Part shown: piece by piece, positions 9,686 to 17,875 of the stretch | How the letters are laid out: the number at the start of each line of letters is the position of its first letter | Position numbering within the stretch: the first letter of the stretch is position 1 | Assembly: GCA_034509925.1 (NCBI GenBank) | Contig: CM067537.1 | Coordinates: 4,108,501 to 4,172,500 of the forward strand | Source of the DNA: Hirudinaria manillensis | Taxonomy: Eukaryota > Annelida > Clitellata > Hirudinida > Hirudinidae | Direction: 5' to 3' | DNA length: 64,000 bases | Notes under the pieces: model-generated | The model's database searches: none | The model's input: only the letters and a program-made list of their open reading frames with translations | What the model was told of the DNA's origin: nothing | Translations under genes and position numbers: made by a program

Positions 9686-12600
9686 CTACTTTTGAGGTCC
9701 TTTACTGGTTGCGCAATTATTGCAATTCCTACACCACTCCTCAACGTCTTGTTTGTAGTGCAACCAGTAAAACCTCTCCCTCACCTTCCTGATGGTTTTA
9801 TTCACTCCCAGGTGTCCACCTGAGGTTCCGTTATGGAATTCTTGTAACACCTCAGAGACGCAAGATCTCGGAAGTACTATTTGAAGGTGATAGTCGGTGC
9901 CATCCTCTGTTTCCCACTTCCTATGTAGGAGTCCATTACTAATTCTCAAGGAATCCCACTGTGCCCAATAGGACTTAGTAACTTCTCCGTGCTCCGCTAT
10001 CTGTTGCCAATCTGGTTTCACCCCAGCCTCCATCCACTGTAGTATGGGTGCAAGTGCCTCGTCTCTTAATTGTAGATCTCGTAACCCGCTTTCCGTCCAG
10101 GGTTCGGGAGCCGTGATACGAATTTGTCGACATTCTTCGGTTTCCTGTTTTTTCTCTGCGTTGTTGCAGTGTCTGCAGTTAAGTGGACAAGGACGTCGTG
10201 ATAGCGCATCAGCGTTGTTGTGTATTTGACCTCTCCTGTGTTCAATATTGAACTGAAAACCCTGTAGTTTTTCAATCCACCTCGCCATCTGACCTTCTGG
10301 GTTTTTAAAGTTTAACAGCCACCTCAGGGAGGCGTGATCCGTTCTTAGCAAAAACGGCTGGCCCAAAAGATATTTCTGGAAATGTTTCATGGATTCTACT
10401 GCTGCTAATAATTCTCTCCTGGTCACGCAATAGTTCCTTTCCGCTTTAGACAGTGATCGGCTATAAAATGCTAGAACTTTTTCTTCATTTTCAACTTGCT
10501 GGGAAAGAACTGCTCCGATTCCACAGTTACTGGCATCTGTATCGAGGATAAAAGGTAATCCGGGAATAGGATATGCCAGGATCGGTGCCGTTGTCATAGC
10601 TTCTTTCAGATTATCAAATGCTTTTTCACAGCTGTCGTTCCAGATAAATGGTTTGCCTTTTACAGTAAGCTCATGAAGGCTTTTTGCGATGTTTGAAAAG
10701 TTGGCAATAAATCGTCTGTAATAGGTACAAAGTCCTAAGAAGCTTTGAAGTTCCTGGATATTTTTGGGTACAGGCCAATTTTTTACTACCTCGACTTTAT
10801 CTGGATCTGTACTAACACCTTCAGAGGACACGATATGGCCAAGGTATTTGACTTCTTTTTTAAAGAGTGAGCATTTCTTTGGACTCAGTTTCATGCCTGC
10901 CTCTCTAATCCTACTAAATACTTCTCGGAGGTTGTCTAAATGTTCTCCAAATGTTTTTCCGACAACAATTATGTCATCCAAATATACTAGGCATACTTTC
11001 CAATTGAGTCCCCTTAGTATATGTTCCATTAATCTTTCAAACGTCGCTGGGGCATTGCATAGCCCGAACGGCATGACAGTGAATTGCCATAGTCCTTCAC
11101 CTGTCGAGAAAGCCGTTTTTTCTTTATCGTCAGGATGTAACTCCACTTGCCAGTAACCACTTTTGAGATCTAATGTGGAAAAAATTTTTGATCCCGAGAG
11201 AGTGTCTAAAGTATCATCGATTCTAGGTAAGGGGTAGCTGTCCTTAAGTGTCATTTCGTTCAGCTTTCTACAAAAACGAAGTGATCCATCTTTCTTCTTA
11301 ACGAGTACCACCGGTGAGCTCCAGGGGCTATTTGACGGTTCAATAACCCCTTGGTCTTGCATTTCTTTTATCATTTCCTTGGCGTTTGCTCTTGTAGCTA
11401 AAGGAAGTGGACGGGGGTTTTGTCGAATGGGTTTAGCACCGGCCGTATTTATTTGATGTTGCACGAGGTTAGTCCTACCCAAAGGGCTGTCTTGTTCAGC
11501 CATTATATCCTGAAATTCGCTAAGCAGATTTTTCGCTTGTTGATAATCTTCTTTTTGTAGAGTTTTGTCTAAATCTTTCAGGAGATTGTCCATTAATGGT
11601 TTAGACATGGTATCCCTTTTGATATGCTTATTTCCACTTCCATCTAATGTTAATATGCGTTCCACGTTCCTGCAGAGTGCGATAGGTGTTCCTGCTTTGA
11701 TCTGTTGTTCCTGGTCAGATAGATTCATTACCCTCAGTGGAACTCTGCCGGTGTTCAGCTTGACTAGTGCTCGTCCTATTAGTAGTCCTTGGCCAATGCC
11801 CGATTGATCTTCGACTGCTCCTATACCAAATTTTGTATAGTCGCCTTCTAGCCCGCCCCAAATTAAGCTTTCCGACTGTGCCGGGATGGTCTCGTTTTGT
11901 AATACTTTTGCAAACGTGTCTTTGACTTCTGTACCTCCGTAGTGTAGAGGAATCTCCATTGCTCCTTGTTGAAGGGTGCCGCCCTTCATGTCAATGGAAA
12001 TTCCATAGCGTCGCATGAAATCCAATCCCAGTATACATTCGTCTGTTATATTGGCTATCATAAATTCCTGTTCGAATGACTTGCCTCCTAAATCCACTGT
12101 AATAGTTGTGGTTCCTTGAACTGGCACTAATTCTCCGGTGGCTGTTTTTAGCTTGTAGTTGTTGGTCGTTACTTTACTGTTTCTTGCCAACTTTGGTTGG
12201 ACAATAGAAGTAGATGCCCCTGTGTCTATTACAAGATTATATTCTTTCCCTCCAATTTTCCCTTTAACCTCTAGTGATGATCTTTTTCCTAATGCTGTAA
12301 CGTGAAAGACGAGTGGGGCATTTCGAGTTTGCTGAAACGATTTTTGCCCTTTAAAATTAGTAGCTTCAGGTTTTTCTGATTTATAGGGCTCTCTCCAGTA
12401 CTGCTGATTTTTGGAGAATGTCGTTCTACATTCTCGGGCTAAATGGCCAGGCTTGTTGCACCTGAAGCACCTTGGTCTTCTATCTACTACCTGGAATCTT
12501 AAGTTTCTTTGGGGCTTGCTGAGTTCATTGATTTGTCGAGCTATTTTTGTAATCATCTCTCTGTCTTTGTCATTATCTTTATCTTTCTCCTTGCCTCTGT

Positions 12601-13738
12601 CTTCCTGAGCTTCAATTTTCTTTACATTCAAGCTTTTTTGGATTGAGGCTCTTGCCGCTTCCATGGAGATTGCAAACGCCAATGCTTCATGGCTGGCCTT
12701 TATTCCATGAATTTTTAGTGCCATTTTGGTTTCCGCATCCCTTATCCCATCAACGAAGGCGTCAGTTACAATGTTTTCAATGAAATCCGTTGATTGTCCT
12801 GGATGGGCTAAGTATGCGAGCCTTCTGACGTCAGCTTCTAATTCTTGGAGTGATTCGCCCTGGTTTTGCGTACGGTTTTTTAATTCGTTTTTATGTACTT
12901 CCAGCATGTGGCCATTCCCAAATCTTCTTTCCATTGCTTCTGCTATTTCTGAATAGGCTTTACAGTGGAGCATTGTTTGCAAAAGCTCGGCTGCCCTTCC
13001 TCGCAGTACCATTATCAGTTCTGTTGCTTTTTCCTCTTCGGTCCACTTGTTACGTTCAGCGGCAGTTTCAAACTGATGTCTGAACACTGCCCATGGCCCT
13101 TGTCCGTCGAATAATGGTGGTCTTGTCGTTTTCTCTCTTCCATATGTCTCTGTTTTCAATTCATTGTATTTTTTAAACTTCTCTATTTCCCTCCTCTGCT
13201 CTTCTTTTAGTGCATCTAATTCTGCTTTAACCTTTCTCAGGTCGGCCATCTCCTTGGATGATCTGAGGTTGGCTACGTCCGTTTTTACCTCTTCCATGGA
13301 TGTCTGGAATTTGGCTGCATCAGTTCTTACCTCTTCCCGCAGAACATCCATGGCTGTCTGGAATTTGGCTACGTCTGTCTTTACCTGCTCCCGTAAAACA
13401 TTCATGGCTACCTGGAAGTTGGCTATATCGGATTTCATATCCGACCGCAAATCATCAATGTCGCATTTCATATCCGACCGCAAATCATCAATGTCGCATT
13501 TCATATCTGACCGCAAGGCACCCATATCGGATTTAATAGCTAACCGAAGGGCTTCAGATCCTTCTTTCTTTTTTGGATCCTCAAATTCGTACTCCGACAG
13601 ATCGTGATTATTTTCCAAAAGCCATTCCTCGAGCCGTCCTTGTAGTTCGGCTTTTAGGCCAGTTGCATCCAGGCCTCGATTCCTTAGTTCTCGTCTCAAA
13701 TCGGGAACGCGCAAATCTTCCAGTATCTTAGGTCCCAT
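9686..13738 (-). CDS. Element B Gag-Pol: SAP-Gag, protease, reverse transcriptase, RNase H, integrase zinc domain
   Basis: A single 1350-codon frame. Residues about 6-40 are a SAP-type helix-extended-helix motif (LRVPDLRRELRNRGLD, then GLKAELQGRLEE). About 60-190 is a heptad-rich coiled coil with an exact 11-residue duplication (CDIDDLRSDMK). A capsid-like region covers about 205-370. The zinc knuckle is C424-C427-H432-C437. The aspartic protease active site is VIDTGAST (D505). Reverse transcriptase spans about 770-960 with YLDD at 919-922, followed by RNase H (LDTDASNCGIG, RELLAAVE, ADALSR) and the integrase HHCC domain near 1300-1345. Gag and Pol are fused with no frameshift. Two oddities: the normally conserved residues between RFC and RKLN (VDY in relatives) are missing at 822-824, and the frame ends at an in-frame amber codon before the integrase core. 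Confidence 0.93.
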   Translation of the reverse strand: MGPKILEDLRVPDLRRELRNRGLDATGLKAELQGRLEEWLLENNHDLSEYEFEDPKKKEGSEALRLAIKSDMGALRSDMKCDIDDLRSDMKCDIDDLRSDMKSDIANFQVAMNVLREQVKTDVAKFQTAMDVLREEVRTDAAKFQTSMEEVKTDVANLRSSKEMADLRKVKAELDALKEEQRREIEKFKKYNELKTETYGREKTTRPPLFDGQGPWAVFRHQFETAAERNKWTEEEKATELIMVLRGRAAELLQTMLHCKAYSEIAEAMERRFGNGHMLEVHKNELKNRTQNQGESLQELEADVRRLAYLAHPGQSTDFIENIVTDAFVDGIRDAETKMALKIHGIKASHEALAFAISMEAARASIQKSLNVKKIEAQEDRGKEKDKDNDKDREMITKIARQINELSKPQRNLRFQVVDRRPRCFRCNKPGHLARECRTTFSKNQQYWREPYKSEKPEATNFKGQKSFQQTRNAPLVFHVTALGKRSSLEVKGKIGGKEYNLVIDTGASTSIVQPKLARNSKVTTNNYKLKTATGELVPVQGTTTITVDLGGKSFEQEFMIANITDECILGLDFMRRYGISIDMKGGTLQQGAMEIPLHYGGTEVKDTFAKVLQNETIPAQSESLIWGGLEGDYTKFGIGAVEDQSGIGQGLLIGRALVKLNTGRVPLRVMNLSDQEQQIKAGTPIALCRNVERILTLDGSGNKHIKRDTMSKPLMDNLLKDLDKTLQKEDYQQAKNLLSEFQDIMAEQDSPLGRTNLVQHQINTAGAKPIRQNPRPLPLATRANAKEMIKEMQDQGVIEPSNSPWSSPVVLVKKKDGSLRFCRKLNEMTLKDSYPLPRIDDTLDTLSGSKIFSTLDLKSGYWQVELHPDDKEKTAFSTGEGLWQFTVMPFGLCNAPATFERLMEHILRGLNWKVCLVYLDDIIVVGKTFGEHLDNLREVFSRIREAGMKLSPKKCSLFKKEVKYLGHIVSSEGVSTDPDKVEVVKNWPVPKNIQELQSFLGLCTYYRRFIANFSNIAKSLHELTVKGKPFIWNDSCEKAFDNLKEAMTTAPILAYPIPGLPFILDTDASNCGIGAVLSQQVENEEKVLAFYSRSLSKAERNYCVTRRELLAAVESMKHFQKYLLGQPFLLRTDHASLRWLLNFKNPEGQMARWIEKLQGFQFNIEHRRGQIHNNADALSRRPCPLNCRHCNNAEKKQETEECRQIRITAPEPWTESGLRDLQLRDEALAPILQWMEAGVKPDWQQIAEHGEVTKSYWAQWDSLRISNGLLHRKWETEDGTDYHLQIVLPRSCVSEVLQEFHNGTSGGHLGVNKTIRKVRERFYWLHYKQDVEEWCRNCNNCATSKGPQK

Positions 13739-13798
13739 TCTGTCGTTAAAACTCGCTGTTTTTACCTCTAGTGAATCGATATCCCTTTACGACGCTAA

Positions 13799-13816
13799 AT
13801 CCCACTCCTGACACCA
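13799..13816 (-). other. Element B primer-binding site (tRNA-Leu type)
   Basis: Plus strand ATCCCACTCCTGACACCA. This equals the 3' end (with CCA) of animal leucine tRNAs as I remember them, so the minus strand would pair with the primer. One base separates it from the 5' LTR. Confidence 0.85.
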
Positions 13817-13817
13817 A

Positions 13818-14040
13818 TGTTGTAACCCGGGGTCTGATGAATTTATTTAACGTAAGGATATCTTTATTGGTTTTAACTAATGGCAAATACGGCTGGACGA
13901 TTTGGTCGATTGCTTGTCCAGATCGGAACTGCTTAATGACTTGAATCGCTAAATACGACTTCGAAATAAAAGATACTGAATATTAACTAAACTTAATTAA
14001 TTAATTATTCAATTAATTAATTAATGTCAGGGATCCAACA
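13818..14040 (-). repeat. Element B 5' LTR
   Basis: 223 bp, the partner of 8543-8765 with one visible mismatch. Followed at 14041 by ATAT, the right-hand target-site copy. Confidence 0.95.
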
Positions 14041-14205
14041 ATATTCAGACACGAATTCGTATTCCTCCGTGTCATGGCCATTCTCTGTCAGCCATGCCCC
14101 AAGTCGCTCTCGTATCTCAGCTTTCGTGCCTTTGCAATCCAGGCCACGATCTCTCAACTCTTGTCTCAATCGAGGCACGTTCAATTCATCCAAGCACTTC
14201 GGCAT
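14041..14205 (-). pseudogene. Element A ORF, 5' part: SAP-motif Gag start
   Basis: ATG at 14205 opens 55 codons (MPKCLDELNVPRLRQELRDR...) running directly into the B insertion site. It aligns with the first 52 residues of the element B Gag. Shared features are the L.VP.LR.ELR.RGLD core of the SAP motif, KAE at the second helix, and a terminal acidic ...EYEF. SAP motifs bind DNA, often AT-rich DNA, in known families. The reading frame continues on the other side of B (8538 downward). Confidence 0.75.
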
Positions 14206-14267
14206 CCTTCACTTTTCAACTAAACAAGCTTCTACCTTAGTTACTCTTGGACACCCTTTAACTCTAA

Positions 14268-14285
14268 ATCCCACTCCTGACACCA
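14268..14285 (-). other. Element A primer-binding site (tRNA-Leu type)
   Basis: The same 18 bases as the element B primer site, one base away from the A 5' LTR, so both elements would be primed by the same tRNA. Confidence 0.85.
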
Positions 14286-14286
14286 A

Positions 14287-14570
14287 TGTAATAACCCGGG
14301 GTCCTCAAACTAATTATAGAAGGTCAGGTTTATTGAAAGTTGTCAGATGGCTTGGAAGATGTACAATGCTTAATTGATTAAGTCTTGAAATCTGCTGTTT
14401 CTCTAACTCTCGCTCTGATTTTCGAGATAACTCTATTTGTCGAGATTCATAACCAAAGACTTTAATCAATCATAAAATTATATTGCCAATAAATTAATTA
14501 ATTACTAAATTAATTAATCCGCAATATAATTTTAATTATTCTTCAATTTACCGGATCTAGGGATCCAACA
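14287..14570 (-). repeat. Element A 5' LTR
   Basis: Partner of 7251-7535. Shares the first bases (TGTTGGATCC on the minus strand) and the CCCGGGTTA region near its end with the element B LTR, indicating that A and B are related families. Confidence 0.88.
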
Positions 14571-14952
14571 ATATGTTAAGTTCGTCGCTACTGTCCGCGA
14601 CTTGAAGACTCGAAGATTATAAGAGTGGCGGACTCCTAATAGGGGCGCCCCATTTGGTCTATACTTTTTGACTAATCCCTGGGGACTTTGGCTGGTGGTG
14701 CACGTGGCTGTTGTAAATCAGGCGTGAGTGCGTGATGTTGCTACTCACCACCTTCTTCGATAGCTCCGTGGCTGTTAGTTTTAGGCGAAGCCGTCAAACC
14801 ATCCTCGTAGCAATTCCAGAGATGATGTGGACATCGGCGTGGTTATCGGTCACGCCGGGGAGGTCGTTCAATAGTTGTCCTCGAAGTACTCCAAAAAGGG
14901 TTGGTAATCACTGCCTTCAAGAAAGTCACTTAGATGCTCAAAAGATCTAGAG
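14571..14952. other. Degenerate, probably retroelement-derived
   Basis: Less AT-rich than its surroundings, with no intact frame. It is continuous with the 14953-15019 repeat, which belongs to an old gypsy-type family, so it is probably part of the same decayed element interrupted by A. I could not match it to a specific domain. Confidence 0.4.
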
Positions 14953-15019
14953 AGCGTTCTTTCAGCTTCCGTAGATTTCTCGAAGTCCCTGTTTCTTTAT
15001 CTTTTCTCCTAATCTCATC
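14953..15019 (-). repeat. Second copy of the 6311-6375 retroelement segment
   Basis: Begins CGTTCTTTCAGCTTCCGTAG, as at 6312. See 6311-6375. Confidence 0.7.
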
Positions 15020-17313
15020 CTATTCAGACCTGAAACAAATCTTGTTAAACCTGTCTCTACTCCTTTAGAATTTATGATACTTTTAAAGTTTCGACATTCA
15101 TCGTATTATTTGCCTTTGAGTCGTTACCAATTCATGTTCTCCCTGCCATGACTTCAATATGCTTTCATGTCTGTAATCGAAAGAATTTGAGTAAATGCTC
15201 AGGATTCCGTTAGAATCTATGACGCACTTAAAGTTTCGACATCCATCGGCAATACATGTAGCAAACTATGTGCTTCGGCCGTTTTTGACCCAACTGTAAT
15301 TGAGTTACACAAGGGTCTGTGCCGCGTTTAAATAATCTAAAATACAAATCATTATTTGTTTTTTAAAAGAAAACGTTTTAAGTATAAAATCAATATTCGT
15401 TTTAATCTATTTATTAATAAATTATCAATAATTTAAATTACGTAGTTGCAAAGTTTCCAATAAATTATCCTTTATATCAATCCTTTTTTCTCTATCACTA
15501 TTAATTTTCACTGAATTAATTATATTAATAAAAGATCCATCAAATAAAGGTTAATACACTGTTTAATTATTTACATGCAAATAGGGAAAATGCATATTTT
15601 AGTGGCTAATATAATTATATGATTCTTTATTCTATCTTTTTTTACACAAATCACCACCAACAGGGGATGTTATATTCGTCTGTTTGTTAATTTCGTGAAA
15701 ATACGTTGCTTGCACTTGGACCTTGAGTACTTGTACTTATACTTATATATTTGACCCTCCGGTATTTGTGCCCACATCTACCTGGATCCACTGGCAGAAT
15801 CTAAATAATTATTGCATGCATTTTAGTCCACTTCGACCCAAAAGCATGTTTTTAAAATAAAAATAAATAAATACTGTAATATAGTGCGTATAGATTTGTA
15901 ATATCATTTTTCAACCCCCCATATTTGCAAATGAAAGACAGGAAGTGAGGTGTCAGAAAAAGTCCTGCCTGGTTAGCGAAATCCATTGAATACTAAGTAA
16001 CAGGCATTAAATGTCTTAATTGACTCTAAGAGTTCTCATTGACTATTTCATAGAAACTGAAACTGATAAATAAATAAAGGAATAACAATGATTCAAACCT
16101 TTCATGTAAATGATTTTCGATGATTTCGTGCCTCATTGCACCAAGGTTCGATTCGTAACTTAACAATATTCCAAACGAGAAAAGCTTTGCGTGATCCTGT
16201 AAACTTTTCCATCCCGGGTATTTCAATATCCAGCCTTCTACCTAACCTGTTTAAATAGACTGAACATAACTTAATTGTAGCTATGTATTATTTTGGATTG
16301 TATATTAATTTACCAACTAGCCATAAAAATTGTGCATTGCGATATTCAAGCCCGAGCATTACGTACCATCCAATTAAACTAAGGTATTGAAATTCTTTTT
16401 CTGCAACATGCACGTATTTATCATCATACTTTTCCAAAAGCAGCTGTAAACTGACGCAAATTCATCAACTAGAAAATGTTCCAGATTTTTAAAATCCTTA
16501 AAAATAATATTCCAATATTCATTAGAGTTTCTACTATTTTTTAAAGAATAGTCTGCACATTTTTATCACAAGCGGTTGATTTTTAAGACTCAACCCTGAA
16601 GCTATGTTATGTTGCTAATTACGTTGTAGATATCACATTCGTGTTTCTGTTCTAACCACCAATAGAAATGTTTTCAGATCCAAAGTTGCTTTGTTTTTGG
16701 AACAATTTTTGGGACAAACATTTTCAAGAATAAAGTATGTGAAGAACAGCTTGAGGACAAATCTGTCAGATGAAAATCTAAAGTAACTGTTGATGTTATG
16801 GAGATAAAACCAGAAATGTCTGATATTTTGGCATCCAGGAAACAGTTACATCATTCTCACTAATACGTAATTACTGAATAAAATGATAAAAAATAATTAT
16901 AATAATATATATACTAATAATAAATAAACAATTAAAAACAACATCCATGTTTTGATTCTCAGCTCAGACATATTCCAACCTCATCAGCACAATGAGAATT
17001 ATTTTGCTGAAACATTTTGTCGGGAAAAATAATATTTTCTCTTGTTGCCTTTAGCCACAATGGGTCTATTATTAATAGTAACTGTAACTGAAAACAACAT
17101 TTAATAAGTCTGGCTAAAGTGCAACAGTTTTTTAACAAAACATCCATCTAAGCCCCACCTATGATTTGATCAGACTTGTCTCGACAATAGTAATTTATAG
17201 GTTGCTCCTACGAACTCTTGCATCCTGTTTCTTTACAAGCATACACGTGATAGTTGAGCAGACTTGTTCTTGTCATTCCTAGCAACCAATTTAACTTTTG
17301 TCTTCAATCTTCA
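15020..17313. other. Intergenic AT-rich DNA
   Basis: No gene, RNA gene or clear repeat seen. The short open frames on the minus strand (16026-16226, 16959-17147) match no family I know. They lie downstream of the phosphatase in the same orientation and could be decayed exons of a neighbouring paralogue. Confidence 0.4.
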
Positions 17314-17541
17314 TTAAGTAAGACCAAATATTCCTGGAAGACCTAATTGATATTTTGTACGAGCATCATTTGAAATGACAGTCAATACAACATATCGATT
17401 GACGGAGTCGGAGCAGCATTTTAGATCCATATGAAGTTCAAAATTGTTCTTCAACCACTGATTTCTTTTGACACATAGAATATCTATGGAACCATTCTTA
17501 TTATTTATATACTCAATCAAATCGCTGAATTCGCAGACCAT
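17314..17541 (-). pseudogene. Possible F5/8C-like ectodomain exon of a neighbouring phosphatase-type gene
   Basis: A 75-codon frame just downstream of the phosphatase stop, in the same orientation. The segment FELHMDLKCCSDSVNRYVVL resembles the middle of F5/8C or fucolectin-type modules and also the modules seen upstream of the phosphatase domains (22.9-24 kb). It may be the 5' part of a next tandem copy or a stranded exon. The similarity is weak and no flanking exons could be linked. Confidence 0.3.
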
Positions 17542-17875
17542 TGGAAAAGATTCATTGGAACGAGTTATTATTTGGTGTTTTATTGAGCGGAACGGAGAAT
17601 GAAACCATGAAATTGTTAAAAGTTATCGACATTATTTTCTAATCTCCTAAATGTGTTTGTCTTCATTCAGTTATGCATAAAATGGTTCTTTTAACACCAA
17701 TAAACAGAAAACTAGAATTATTGGGAAATAATTTAATTCACCAGAGAAATAGCAGTGACTTAATTAATTTACATCAAAAATGTAGCATAAAATAATTGTC
17801 CAAAACATGATTAAAAAATCCTTATTAAAAATGCTGAAATTATCATCAACAATGAAATCACTTTCATATTTTGAA

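Larger units (their letters stand above)
8543..14040 (-). mobile_element. Element B: young Ty3/gypsy-type LTR retrotransposon nested in A
   Basis: A 5.5-kb element with 223-bp LTRs (8543-8765 and 13818-14040) that differ at one visible position, flanked by ATAT on both sides (8539-8542, 14041-14044). Coding order is SAP-Gag, zinc knuckle, protease, reverse transcriptase, RNase H, integrase, all on the minus strand, so integrase is last as in Ty3/gypsy. The primer site is at 13799-13816 and the polypurine tract at 8766-8778. No env-like ORF lies between integrase and the 3' LTR. The near-identity of the LTRs points to a recent insertion. The copy nevertheless has an amber codon in integrase and a short gap in reverse transcriptase. 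Confidence 0.95.
7251..14570 (-). mobile_element. Element A: non-autonomous LTR retrotransposon, split by element B
   Basis: Bounded by direct repeats 7251-7535 and 14287-14570 (about 284 bp; roughly a dozen differences). On the minus strand the LTR begins TGTTG and ends TTACA. The primer site (14268-14285) is complementary to a tRNA-Leu 3' end and the polypurine tract is at 7536-7548. Once element B (8543-14040) is removed, the internal region is only about 1.2 kb. It has no protease, reverse transcriptase or integrase, only one frame encoding a SAP motif plus an acidic repetitive protein. The 4-bp flanks are ATAC on the left and ATAT on the right, so a target duplication is possible but imperfect. 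LTR divergence shows A is older than B. Confidence 0.85.

Noticed and set aside
9671..9700. Programmed stop-codon readthrough between integrase parts of B
   Set aside because: The codon context does not fit known readthrough signals, and a single substitution is simpler; kept only as an alternative.
10764..13607. Plus-strand frames across gag-pol
   Set aside because: Antisense of a long real ORF.
7247..14574. Perfect target-site duplication for element A
   Set aside because: Left flank ATAC and right flank ATAT do not match exactly, so only an imperfect duplication can be suggested.
14732..14950. Plus-strand 72-codon frame
   Set aside because: No family match; lies in degenerate retroelement DNA.
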